DNA of 64,000 bases from Tissierella simiarum (GCF_018917865.1 NZ_JAHLPM010000002.1:124001-188000); one strand, 5' to 3'. Positions 43,641 to 51,597 are shown, counted from the stretch's first letter. The notes: generated from the letters alone by a model not told the origin. A program made the numbers and translations.

Positions 43641-43677
43641 AAAGCCCTTTTCTATGTTTCCAGAAAAGGGCTTTTTG
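43641..43677. terminator. Terminator hairpin without an intact gene in front of it
   Basis: AAAGCCCTTTTCT and AGAAAAGGGCTTTTT arms form a strong hairpin with T-runs on both strands. No intact gene ends here: on the minus side only a short coding remnant (43683-43733) precedes it. It may be the leftover end of a lost gene or the 3' end of an unannotated small RNA. The interval 43448-43640 otherwise shows nothing that I can support. Confidence 0.7.
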
Positions 43678-43682
43678 TGACA

Positions 43683-43733
43683 TTAATTCATCTTTTTAGC
43701 TTTATTAACTAGTTCTTCAAATAATAATAAAAG
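43683..43733 (-). pseudogene. Possible 3' remnant of a lost gene
   Basis: A minus-strand frame of 16 codons reads LLLLFEELVNKAKKMN and stops at 43683-43685, six nucleotides before the orphan terminator. The helix-like charged tail plus terminator looks like a real gene end whose 5' part is missing, perhaps displaced by the DUF3841 pair. It is too short to identify. Confidence 0.3.
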
Positions 43734-43755
43734 TCACCTTTGGTAATGATAATTT

Positions 43756-43764
43756 TGTTATAAT
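43756..43764 (+). promoter_or_regulatory. Extended -10 promoter of the DUF3841 gene pair
   Basis: TGT-TATAAT (hexamer 43759-43764) lies about 54 nt upstream of the first gene. No clear -35 is present. Confidence 0.5.
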
Positions 43765-43817
43765 GTAATCATGATTATATTTTAATACTTGTTTAAATTT
43801 AAAGGATGGTGATAAGG

Positions 43818-44408
43818 ATGAATAGAGAGAATAATGGTGATGAAAAGATAAGAATATGGACGAGACAGGATAAAAGAGTGTTAAAGGAGTTAGAAGAAAA
43901 AGGTATCTATAGGGTTAAAGAAGAGTATATAATAGAAAAAATGGACACTATATCTGACTATTATATTAGACTATATGATTGGTATGTTAAAAAGGCTGAG
44001 AAAATTATATCAAGACCTGAAGGGGTTACGTATCCTATTTGGGTTTCTTTAACATCAGAGACCATGTTGCAACCTACTGAAGATACTGTAATCCTAGAAT
44101 TAGAAGTTCCTAAAAAGTATGTTATAATTACAGATTCGGAAAAATGGGGGTATGTAATAAACTATTGGTATGTTCCTCTTAATACAGAAGATGAAAGACT
44201 ACATAATGAAGAGTTAAAAAAATATGGTATAGGAAATGAATCTGCCTTATATACCACTGATAAAGGAAATTTCTATCCTTTATTGAAGAATAAAATAATA
44301 AAGAGTTGGGATAGATTATTTGATGACAGTCTCCCTTCTAGCGGTATGAGCCAAGGAACTATATGGGAAATAAGAAAGGAATGGGTTGTAGACGTATTAA
44401 ATAGATAG
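43818..44408 (+). CDS. DUF3841 family protein, first of a tandem pair
   Basis: About 196 residues with the DUF3841 landmarks: IRIWTRQDKRVLKELEEKG at the N-terminus, YPIWVSL in the middle, and KSWDRLFDD and IWEIRKEWV at the C-terminus. No signal peptide or membrane segment is seen, so it is cytosolic. The family has no established function. I use ATG 43818 because the in-frame ATG at 43806 abuts its ribosome site. It is co-directional with a second member 38 nt downstream and opposite in strand to all surrounding surface-protein genes, which suggests a separate insertion. Confidence 0.75.
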   Translation: MNRENNGDEKIRIWTRQDKRVLKELEEKGIYRVKEEYIIEKMDTISDYYIRLYDWYVKKAEKIISRPEGVTYPIWVSLTSETMLQPTEDTVILELEVPKKYVIITDSEKWGYVINYWYVPLNTEDERLHNEELKKYGIGNESALYTTDKGNFYPLLKNKIIKSWDRLFDDSLPSSGMSQGTIWEIRKEWVVDVLNR

Positions 44409-44446
44409 GTATATAAATATATAATATATTAAAAGGGGTGGGGTCT

Positions 44447-45022
44447 ATGGAATACAGTAATACAAATTGTAATGAAAAAATTACACTATGGACATCTCAA
44501 AATAAAATTGTCCTTGATACTCTTAATGAAAAAGGAGTATATCATGTAAAAAAGGATTTTATATTAAATAAATATGAAGATGTATCACATATATTTTTAG
44601 AAGCCTATAACTATTTTACCTCTAAAGCTAAGGATATAGTACCAAAACCTGAAGGAGCAGAATATCCTATTTGGCTTTTTACAGATCTAAGATATGTAGA
44701 TAAACATGAGGATAGTTATATACTTAAAATAGAGGTAGATAGAAACAAAGTTATTCTATTTGATATGGAGAAATGGAATCGTATATTAAACCTTTCCTAT
44801 ATTCCTGAAAACCAAGAAGACGCTAAAAAACATGCAGAACTACTAGAAAAGTATGGAATAAATAATGAAGCAGATATATATTTAAAAAGCTACTATCCTC
44901 ATTTAAAATCAAAGGTTAGAAGAAGTTGGGATAGGTTATTTGATGAAAATATTGTTTTATCACCATGTAAACAGGGGGCTTTGTGGGAGATAAGGAAAGA
45001 ATGGGTTGTAGGAGTTGAGTAA
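44447..45022 (+). CDS. DUF3841 family protein, second of a tandem pair
   Basis: About 191 residues, clearly homologous to the preceding gene: ITLWTSQNKIVLDTLNEKG, YPIWLFTD, RRSWDRLFDEN, LWEIRKEWVVG. ATG 44447 follows AAAAGGGG; an upstream GTG overlaps that site. It looks like an old tandem duplicate, diverged to roughly 40 percent by eye. Function unknown. Confidence 0.75.
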   Translation: MEYSNTNCNEKITLWTSQNKIVLDTLNEKGVYHVKKDFILNKYEDVSHIFLEAYNYFTSKAKDIVPKPEGAEYPIWLFTDLRYVDKHEDSYILKIEVDRNKVILFDMEKWNRILNLSYIPENQEDAKKHAELLEKYGINNEADIYLKSYYPHLKSKVRRSWDRLFDENIVLSPCKQGALWEIRKEWVVGVE

Positions 45023-45041
45023 AATAATCTGGGATTAAATA

Positions 45042-45095
45042 AAAACTACTCTTTTTCGGTCTAATATTGTTTTGATTTTTGCCAAAAAGTAGTTT
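45042..45095. terminator. Imperfect hairpin after the DUF3841 pair
   Basis: AAAACTACT...TTTTTCGG pairs imperfectly with GCCAAAAAGTAGTTT. T-runs are better on the minus strand. It is a weak candidate; no other terminator for the plus-strand pair is seen before 45195. Confidence 0.35.
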
Positions 45096-45194
45096 ACACT
45101 TGATTTTAATTTCTATATTACTGAATTATTTAATTCTAGTTTTTCTATCTAGTTCTATATTATATCTAAATTTTTTATTAATTTCACTATTAAC

Positions 45195-45232
45195 AAAAGG
45201 GAACCAACCCTTAGGAGATTAGTTCCCTTTTA
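45195..45232. terminator. Terminator after the S-layer 3' exon
   Basis: AAAAGGGAAC and GTTCCCTTTT arms with internal pairing lie about 55 nt past the exon stop and have T-rich exits on both strands. It would end the long S-layer/intron transcript and could also stop the DUF3841 transcript. Confidence 0.8.
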
Positions 45233-45287
45233 CTTTTCTACTTCCTCGTCTATAATAACTTATTAATTCAATATCGAGATTGAAAAT

Positions 45288-45917
45288 TTAGTTATTCTTA
45301 ACAACAGTTATTTTATAAGTTGTTGTTTTTGTTTCATCTTCCGCTGTTACTACTACTTCTACTACATCATTTTCAGATAATACTGTATTAGCCAAATCAG
45401 CCAATACAACTTCCGTATTATTTACTTTTACAACTATCGGTTTTGCCTTAGTTGAATTTGCTTCTACTACTATTCCTTTTACTACATCATTTTCAAAACT
45501 TGCAAATTTCTTTTCTGCCCCAGTAGTGTTTATATTAGGAAGACTTAATACATCCTCTTCTGCTATTTTGAAAATCTTTAATGTTGAGTCTGTATCTTTT
45601 ACCACTTCTTTCTTAACAGTTATTTTATAAGTTGTTGTTTTTGTTTCATCTTCTGCTGTTACTACTACTTCTACTACATCATTTTCAGATAATACTGTAT
45701 TAGCCAAATCAGCCAATACAACTTCCGTATTATTTACTTTTACAACTATCGGTTTTGCCTTAGTTGAATTTGCTTCTACTACTATTCCTTTTACTACATC
45801 ATTTTCAAAACTTGCAAATTTCTTTTCTGCCCCAGTAGTGTTTATATTAGGAAGACTTAATACATCCTCTTCTGCTATTTTGAAAATCTTTAATGTTGAA
45901 TCTGTATCTTTTACGCT
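45288..45917 (-). CDS. 3' exon of S-layer gene 2: two 104-residue beta-sandwich repeats
   Basis: The open frame (209 residues after the predicted splice point) contains two almost identical domains beginning VKDTDSTLKIFKIAEEDVL and ending VVVTAEDETKTTTYKITV, like cadherin-like or Ig-like beta sandwiches. It has no ribosome site. An in-frame GTG at 45953 lies within group II intron domain V/VI, so independent translation is unlikely. Splicing from after codon AAC (46766) to 45917 joins the frames in phase: ...VTIEAN then SVKDTD..., adding the domains to the C-terminus of the 1139-residue S-layer protein. The exact 3' splice point (after ...GGGAT, 45918) is inferred from the AY rule and reading frame. 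Confidence 0.75.
   Translation of the reverse strand, partial: SVKDTDSTLKIFKIAEEDVLSLPNINTTGAEKKFASFENDVVKGIVVEANSTKAKPIVVKVNNTEVVLADLANTVLSENDVVEVVVTAEDETKTTTYKITVKKEVVKDTDSTLKIFKIAEEDVLSLPNINTTGAEKKFASFENDVVKGIVVEANSTKAKPIVVKVNNTEVVLADLANTVLSENDVVEVVVTAEDETKTTTYKITVVKNN
45291..45914 (-). repeat. Two near-identical 312-bp direct repeats
   Basis: Copy 1 is 45603-45914 and copy 2 is 45291-45602. By eye they differ at about one or two bases within the shared 300 bp (for example CTTCCGCTG versus CTTCTGCTG), plus the boundaries. The low divergence means a recent duplication or active homogenisation. Confidence 0.93.
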
Positions 45918-45951
45918 ATCCCTTGCTATCCTTGCGGATTTCGCTTGGTCC

Positions 45952-45987
45952 ACACCGTACGTGCGACTTTCACCGCATACGGCGTTC
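45952..45987 (-). ncRNA. Group II intron domain V
   Basis: The sequence GCCGTATGCGGTGAAAGTCG followed by CACGTACGGTGTG folds into the 34-36-nt domain V hairpin with a GAAA tetraloop. ACGCCGTA pairs fully with TACGGTGT (one G-U), giving a CGC catalytic triad. It is the most diagnostic piece of a group II ribozyme, and I find only one copy in the window. Confidence 0.92.
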
Positions 45988-46408
45988 CATCGATAACGGG
46001 GTAATAGTCCTATTGACTTTCAATAATTATAGTACTTTGTTCCTATAATTCCACATTTTTCTACAAGTGGTTAAATAAAAAAGGCTAATGCCCTAATCAT
46101 AACTTTTCATATGTTTATATAATTACCTCATTACCGACTAGATTCCTTCGCTCGCTCTTGTTTTATCCTCCTATACTGTTTACCAGTATAGTGCAAACGG
46201 CAAGAGGTCTACACTACTATGAATCTGCTGAGCCCGTATATTCGTCACAGTGCTGCTACACTCTAAATATACAGCATCAAACGTTCCATTTTACTTATCC
46301 CTTTTTTTGACTACCTTAGGTATCCACTAACGACTTACTTCACTTAGGTTTAATAGCCTTAATTGTCCCTAAGCCTAATGAAGTATTTCAACTTCATAGG
46401 TTCATACC

Positions 46409-46416
46409 AAGCTAAC
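46409..46416 (-). ncRNA. Exon-binding site 1 (EBS1) of the intron
   Basis: Minus-strand GTTAGCTT is the exact reverse complement of AAGCTAAC, the last eight bases of the 5' exon before the stop codon (46766-46773). It lies about 340 nt into the intron, the usual EBS1 position in domain I. Pairing here puts the cut between AAC and TAA, 8 nt before GTGCG. Confidence 0.78.
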
Positions 46417-46762
46417 AGCATAGCTACTATTTTAACAGTATGAACTATATTTATAAGACGCATCTTCATGGATTAGCAATTGTTTACCATAATAATCTTT
46501 TAAGGAACCCCGCATCCGACTTTCACGGATTACGACCTTACCTGGCTTCATAAATTTTAGATTAGCAGCACTAAAATTTATGCAGGGGGATCAGGTACAA
46601 ACTCTATATAGGCTATTGAGTTTGGATAGGAATTTCACCTATCTTTTCAGTAAAATAGTTGGAATATATAAGGATACAGGACTGATATTCAGCCCCGTAT
46701 ACCTTTTTATATTCCGTTCATTTCACCATTTCTGGCTTATAGAACAACGTTTCGCACTTTTA

Positions 46763-49700
46763 TTAGTTAGCTTCAATTGTTACATTAACAGGTAACACAG
46801 CTGTTTTACCATTTTTTTCAAAAGTCACGTTTACTGTTGCTGTTGCAGCATTATCTTCTGCTGTTTTAATAAGCTTAACTTTATTACTTGCTACAGCTAG
46901 ATATTCGCTATCTGATGAAACAGTTACCTTAATATTAGCATCTGCTTCTTTTCCTTCTTGTAATTTAATTACTTCGTTAGTTACATCATCACCAACTACT
47001 TTATTTGCTGGAATTGTAACTTTTGCTTCATATTTTCCTGCTTCTGCATCAACTGCATTTTGATCTATTAAACTTTGATCAGCTTTTACAGTAACTACTA
47101 AATCACCTGTTATAGCAGATTTCTTACTTTCTTTATTTGTTACTTTTAAAGTTAAAGTAACATCTACATCTTCTTCTGTTCTTGTTATTGTTCCATCTGC
47201 TTTTATAGCATCATTGTTTGAAGTAGCAATTTCAATTGTATATCCTTCTTTAGTTGGAAGTACTACCTTGTTACCTTCTGTTTTTACTTCTTCTGCTTTT
47301 ATAGCATTTGCTACTTTATTAACTTCATCTTGAGCTGTTGCATCTTCTTTAGCATCTTTAATGTTAACAATTCCTGTTCTTGCTGATGCATTTTCTGCTT
47401 TATTTCCTTTAGTTTTATCCACTATATATCTAGCGTCTTTAACTTCTACTAAAAATGCAGTTTTATCTATATCTTTAAGTTTAGAATCATTAACGTCTAC
47501 AGTTACTAATAATTTTTCTTCTACTAATTCATTCTTTTCATTTCTTACTTCTTTTACGTCTTGAATAGTTACAGTTTTTCCTTCAGTAATAGTTGAAACT
47601 TTTAAATCACCTTTCACATCACTAGCAACAAGGCCAGCTTTTAAAGCTTCATCAAATATTAATGTAATTTGAATTTCATTTCCTACAACTTTAGCATCTG
47701 CTGATTTTAATTTTGGTGAAATTTCATCTTTTAATATTCCATCATAATTAATATATTCAGTAAGATCACCAGTTTTGATTTCTTTAAGACCATCAAACTT
47801 AGTTCCATCATATGCTAATACTCTGTCATTTATTGCTAACTTGTTGTGTGCATCAGCATATAAATCATCTGATAATTTTATTGTTACTGTTGTGCCATCT
47901 ATTGTTACATCTTCAATTCCTACTCCGTCTACTGAAAAAGCAGCTACTGGAGCTTCTTTAACTTCTAGTGTAAATTCTACTTCTATTTTATCTCTCTTAG
48001 TTGCTGTTGCACTCTTTAAAGCAAATTTTGTTTCTTTAGGTGTAACAATTTTTCCATAGTTAGTTAATTCTTTTCCATTTGCACCTTTAAGTCCTAATCC
48101 AGCAACTCCTACCACTTCTAGTCTATCACTCTTGTCAGTAACAACTGTTAATACAACTATTTTTCCATCAGAATCTTTAACATCTATATCATAGTCATCG
48201 AATTTTGAAAGCACTTTGTTAGTTGCATTATCATCACTTGTACCTTCTTTTTTAGTAGCTACTAAATAATTAGCAGGATCTCCTAATGTTGCTACGTCCA
48301 TAGCTTTGTCAAAGTATAATGTTACTTCAACTTTTCTTTCATCACCACTAGTTTCATATTTACCTATTGATACATTTTTAAGTGTTGGTGCGTTATATTC
48401 AGTTGCTAATAATTTTTCTGAGTAATCAACCATATAGTTTGGATATTTGTTATTATCTTTGATTCCAGAAATCTTTAAAGTGTAATCTTTGCTTGAACTT
48501 AATGCTTTTCCAAGTTCAATTTCAAATGTCTTATTATCTTTTTTAGGATTAGTTATTTCACTTATAGTTACTTTGTTATCATCTGCATCAGTAACTTTGT
48601 AATTGTCTATTCTTAATGCACTGCCTTTTTCGTCTTTTGCAGCACTAGTATTTACTGATTTACTGAATGTAACAACTATAGTTTTTCCACTATTTTTTAC
48701 TTCAACTTTTCTAACTACTGGTCTTGTCTCATCGATTGAAGCTTTTACAGCTACTTCAGTTGATGCCATTTTGTTTCCTGAGTAGTCTTTAACTCCTTCT
48801 ACATAAAGAGTTGTTTCATGTACTGGAAGTCCTTTGCTACCATTGAAAGCAAATTCAAATTTGTTTCCAGCTAATCTCTTAGCACTGTCAGCATAGTTCT
48901 TAGTTGAACCATTCTTCCAATATACATTGTTCTTTGAAATTGTATCTACATCTTCACTGAATGTAATAACTACTCTTTCAAGAGTTGCTTTTACTTCTGA
49001 TACTGTTGGAGCTTCTTTATCTTCTTCTACTGTAAATGAATGTTTAGTTTCTACTGATTTGAAACCAGCAAAATCTTTTAATCCACTAACTGTTAATTCA
49101 TGTTCTCCAATTGATACATCTGAATATGTTTTTAAAATTATATCTCTACCTGCTGCTACTTCTACTGAACCATAAGCTGATTTTCCATCAAGCTTAAAGT
49201 TTGATGCTTTTGCTCCATCAACAGGTTCGGACATAACAACTTTAACTGCTTTTGTTCCTAAAGCTACTACTTCTACTACTTCTGGTATAGCATTGTCAAG
49301 TGCAACGAATTCTTTCTTAACATCTAAAACATTTTTGTCGTCTTTAACACCATCAATAGTTAATTCATATTTATCTTTGTTTTTCATAGCTTTGTCTAAT
49401 AAGATTACAATTGTGTTGTTGTCTGCTGAATAGTTAATATCTGCGATATCTCCAGCATTTGTTTCATAGTTGTTTAGATCAACTGCTGATTCTTCGTTAA
49501 CAGCTTTGTTTAATACAACTTTGATTTCTTTTAAGTTGTCAGCTTTAACTTCAACAACTTCTAATTTTTCTGGTGTAGGTAGTGTAATACCTAATTTGTT
49601 TGCTAAAGTTTCATCTTTATCTTTCATTTTTACTCCAAGAGCGTTGAATGTCATTTCAGCCATTTGAGCTCTTGTTATTTCAGTTTTTGCTTCAGCTTCA

Positions 49701-50182
49701 ACATTCTTAAGGATTCCTAATTCTTTTGCAGTATCCATAATTTTTGCATAAGCATCATCATTTACTTCATATCCTAAAGCTCTTAAAAGGATAGTTGCAT
49801 ATTGTTGAGCAGTTATGAATTCGTTGAATCCAAATCTTTCTGGTGTATGTCCTTCAATTAATTTGTTGGACACTGACCATGCTAAATATCCTTTGTAATT
49901 TGCATCTGTGATGTCTTTGAAAGTTAAAACATCGTCTGCTGCTGGGAATTTCTTAGCAACATCTTCAACTCCCATTAATCTACTTAATAATACTACTGTA
50001 TCACGTCTTTTTAGGTTTTTGTCTAGCATTAAATCGCCATTGTCATTACCTTCAAGAACGCCAACTTTCTTTAGGAATTCTGGAGCATTTACTTTTTCTG
50101 CTTTTGTTTCAGCAGCAAATACACCAGTGAAACTTCCTAGAACCATAACTAATGCTAACACTAATGATAGGGTTCTCTTCAT
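46763..50182 (-). CDS. S-layer protein 2 (5' exon of an intron-containing gene)
   Basis: The protein has 1139 residues with signal peptide MKRTLSLVLALVMVLGSFTGVFA. Three divergent SLH domains (about 28-205; LKRRDTVVLLSRLMG, YLAWSVSNKLIEGHTPERFG, ITRAQMAEMTFNALGVK) are followed by many SbsA_Ig-like domains (for example GKTIVVTFSKSVNTS). The C-terminal extension resembles atrophied bacterial Ig-like domains and is absent from the paralogue at 40542-43319. It ends ...VNVTIEAN-stop at 46763, right at the group II intron boundary. Unspliced mRNA gives this protein; spliced mRNA would give about 1348 residues. A strong promoter lies at 50275-50303 and the ribosome site is AAAGGAGG. It is probably a major lattice subunit. 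Confidence 0.9.
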   Translation of the reverse strand: MKRTLSLVLALVMVLGSFTGVFAAETKAEKVNAPEFLKKVGVLEGNDNGDLMLDKNLKRRDTVVLLSRLMGVEDVAKKFPAADDVLTFKDITDANYKGYLAWSVSNKLIEGHTPERFGFNEFITAQQYATILLRALGYEVNDDAYAKIMDTAKELGILKNVEAEAKTEITRAQMAEMTFNALGVKMKDKDETLANKLGITLPTPEKLEVVEVKADNLKEIKVVLNKAVNEESAVDLNNYETNAGDIADINYSADNNTIVILLDKAMKNKDKYELTIDGVKDDKNVLDVKKEFVALDNAIPEVVEVVALGTKAVKVVMSEPVDGAKASNFKLDGKSAYGSVEVAAGRDIILKTYSDVSIGEHELTVSGLKDFAGFKSVETKHSFTVEEDKEAPTVSEVKATLERVVITFSEDVDTISKNNVYWKNGSTKNYADSAKRLAGNKFEFAFNGSKGLPVHETTLYVEGVKDYSGNKMASTEVAVKASIDETRPVVRKVEVKNSGKTIVVTFSKSVNTSAAKDEKGSALRIDNYKVTDADDNKVTISEITNPKKDNKTFEIELGKALSSSKDYTLKISGIKDNNKYPNYMVDYSEKLLATEYNAPTLKNVSIGKYETSGDERKVEVTLYFDKAMDVATLGDPANYLVATKKEGTSDDNATNKVLSKFDDYDIDVKDSDGKIVVLTVVTDKSDRLEVVGVAGLGLKGANGKELTNYGKIVTPKETKFALKSATATKRDKIEVEFTLEVKEAPVAAFSVDGVGIEDVTIDGTTVTIKLSDDLYADAHNKLAINDRVLAYDGTKFDGLKEIKTGDLTEYINYDGILKDEISPKLKSADAKVVGNEIQITLIFDEALKAGLVASDVKGDLKVSTITEGKTVTIQDVKEVRNEKNELVEEKLLVTVDVNDSKLKDIDKTAFLVEVKDARYIVDKTKGNKAENASARTGIVNIKDAKEDATAQDEVNKVANAIKAEEVKTEGNKVVLPTKEGYTIEIATSNNDAIKADGTITRTEEDVDVTLTLKVTNKESKKSAITGDLVVTVKADQSLIDQNAVDAEAGKYEAKVTIPANKVVGDDVTNEVIKLQEGKEADANIKVTVSSDSEYLAVASNKVKLIKTAEDNAATATVNVTFEKNGKTAVLPVNVTIEAN

Positions 50183-50239
50183 TTTTTAAAGACCTCCTTT
50201 AAATTTTGGTTTTTTTTAATTTTGTTATACTTTACAGTC

Positions 50240-50262
50240 GCAAATAGTCTATGTATATTTGC
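50240..50262 (-). promoter_or_regulatory. 5' leader hairpin of S-layer gene 2
   Basis: GCAAATA (50256-50262) and TATTTGC (50240-50246) pair across a 9-nt loop, close to the predicted 5' end of the mRNA. Leader hairpins of this kind can stabilise abundant S-layer mRNAs; that effect is inferred. Confidence 0.45.
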
Positions 50263-50274
50263 ACTCTATAAAGT

Positions 50275-50303
50275 ATTATAGCATCAACCTTTTTTCAGGT
50301 CAA
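50275..50303 (-). promoter_or_regulatory. Strong promoter of S-layer gene 2
   Basis: TTGACC (50298-50303) and TATAAT (50275-50280) are 17 bp apart, nearly consensus. Upstream lie AGGTAAATGCCT (50306-50317) and TTGTAACA (from 50329), matching the elements before S-layer gene 1 in position. Confidence 0.85.
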
Positions 50304-50328
50304 CAAGGTAAATGCCTTTGTAATCATA

Positions 50329-50419
50329 TTGTAACATAACTAAATGTTGACCATGTATTTCTTTTATATTGTCATTATACATAAGTTTTATGGAAAATAC
50401 CATTACAGTTATGTTACAA
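50329..50419. repeat. 13-bp perfect inverted repeat upstream of the S-layer 2 promoter
   Basis: TTGTAACATAACT (50329-50341) and AGTTATGTTACAA (50407-50419) are exact reverse complements 65 bp apart. They lie between the S-layer 2 promoter and the stop of the CtpA gene. Two sites for one looping regulator would fit. Confidence 0.7.
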
Positions 50420-50438
50420 ATTCATTACCATTCTGAAA

Positions 50439-51548
50439 CTATTTTTTTAATAATTCCACAGCCCTCTTTAGTTGCTGGTCTTCATCCTCTACTATCACAT
50501 CTGGCTTTATGCCTTTCCCGTCAATACTCGTTTTATTTGGTGTAAGGTATTCAGCTATGGTTAATTTCATTCCATCTCCATAGGGTAAAGGAATTACCTG
50601 TTGAACAGTTCCTTTACCATAGGTGGTAACCCCTACAATTTGTCCAACCTTTCTATCTTTTACAGCACCTGCAAGGATTTCTGAGGCACTTGCACTATAT
50701 TCATTTACTAAGACTACTAATTTATATTTAGGTTTTTTTAAGCCCGAATTGTAAGTTTCAATATTCTTAGTCCTATCCTTTATATGGACTATTGGTCCTT
50801 CTGGGATAAAAAGTTTACATATTTCTATTACTTCGTCTAAATAACCACCAGGATTATCTCTTACGTCTATAATTATATTGGTTACTTTGTTTTTATCTAA
50901 TTGGTTCAATGCTTTAGTTATATTGGTATAGGTATATTGATTAAACTGAGAGATTTTTATATATCCTATTTTCTTGTTCAGTATTTCATAGCTAATAGGG
51001 TTTATTTTTACTTCTTCTCTTTTTACGGTAAAGGTCTTTATTTCTTTTCCTCTTTTTATTCCTAACTTAACAGAAGTACCAGCTTTACCTTTCATAAGGT
51101 TGGATGATTCCACAGTAGTCATATTCCTTATATCCTTTCCATCCACCTTTTGAATAATATCTCCTGGTTTGATTCCAGCTTTATAGGCAGGGCTGCCTTC
51201 AATAGGAGCTATGACCTTTATATACCCATCTTCTTCCATAATATAAACACCAATTCCTACAAAATCTCCATTAAGATCTTCATTTAAAGCTTGAAACTCT
51301 TCTTTTGTATAATAGTGACTATGTTCATCAAGGTTGTAAAATAGCCCTTTCAAAGCTCCTTCCAAAAGTTCTTCTTGGGATATATCTTTTCTATAGTTCT
51401 TTTGTACTAGATTCATTATTTCTGTAAAATACTCTAAATCATAGTCTAGTACAGCTTCTTCTCCATAAACCTGTAAAGGTAAGGCTAATGCCATAGACAT
51501 CAATAGCATAAATATTATGGTTCTCTTAAAATCATACTGTCTTTTCAT
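50439..51548 (-). CDS. ctpA: C-terminal processing protease (S41) with PDZ domain
   Basis: The protein has 369 residues with a signal/anchor segment (about 8-28). A PDZ domain (about 93-180; EGSPAYKAGIKPGDIIQKVDG) is followed by the S41 catalytic core with the nucleophile in NEYSASASEILAGA (Ser near 288) and the general-base Lys in YGKGTVQQ (near 313). It acts outside the membrane and cuts proteins near their C-termini. It is the last gene of a five-gene operon of surface proteins (49 nt after the FG-GAP gene) and may mature or quality-control them; that link is inference. Confidence 0.93.
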   Translation of the reverse strand: MKRQYDFKRTIIFMLLMSMALALPLQVYGEEAVLDYDLEYFTEIMNLVQKNYRKDISQEELLEGALKGLFYNLDEHSHYYTKEEFQALNEDLNGDFVGIGVYIMEEDGYIKVIAPIEGSPAYKAGIKPGDIIQKVDGKDIRNMTTVESSNLMKGKAGTSVKLGIKRGKEIKTFTVKREEVKINPISYEILNKKIGYIKISQFNQYTYTNITKALNQLDKNKVTNIIIDVRDNPGGYLDEVIEICKLFIPEGPIVHIKDRTKNIETYNSGLKKPKYKLVVLVNEYSASASEILAGAVKDRKVGQIVGVTTYGKGTVQQVIPLPYGDGMKLTIAEYLTPNKTSIDGKGIKPDVIVEDEDQQLKRAVELLKK

Positions 51549-51597
51549 TATTATCTCTCCTTTTCTTCTATGAAGCTTTCATAGAGTTAGGAATACA

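Larger units (their letters stand above)
45918..46765 (-). ncRNA. ORF-less group II intron in the 3' part of S-layer gene 2
   Basis: On the minus strand the element begins GTGCGAAACG at 46757 (consensus GUGYG). It has extensive domain I stems, contains no reverse transcriptase frame, and ends with a classical domain V (45952-45987) and a domain VI-like segment to ...GGGAT at 45918. Canonical length is about 840 nt. The predicted functional 5' splice site is 8 nt further upstream, after 46766, so the removed RNA includes TAATAAAA with the S-layer stop codon. A perfect EBS1 for that shifted site is at 46409-46416. Splicing probably needs a maturase supplied elsewhere or is self-catalysed. The short plus-strand frames inside are not genes. 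Confidence 0.9.

Noticed and set aside
45291-45914. 312-bp repeats as terminal repeats of a mobile element
   Set aside because: They are directly adjacent, wholly coding and in frame, with no transposase and no target duplication.
45918-45953. GTG start at 45953 giving a separate 221-residue protein
   Set aside because: It has no ribosome site and its first 12 codons lie in group II domain V/VI; the frame is better explained as a 3' exon read after splicing.
45288-46765. Further domain V/VI copies that would give more splice isoforms, as in C. tetani
   Set aside because: I looked between the two repeats and downstream to 45022 and found no second GTGAAAGTCGC-type hairpin, so only one 3' exon is supported.
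46580-46795. Plus-strand open frame across the intron/S-layer border
   Set aside because: It overlaps the ribozyme and the S-layer gene on the opposite strand and has no recognisable protein features.
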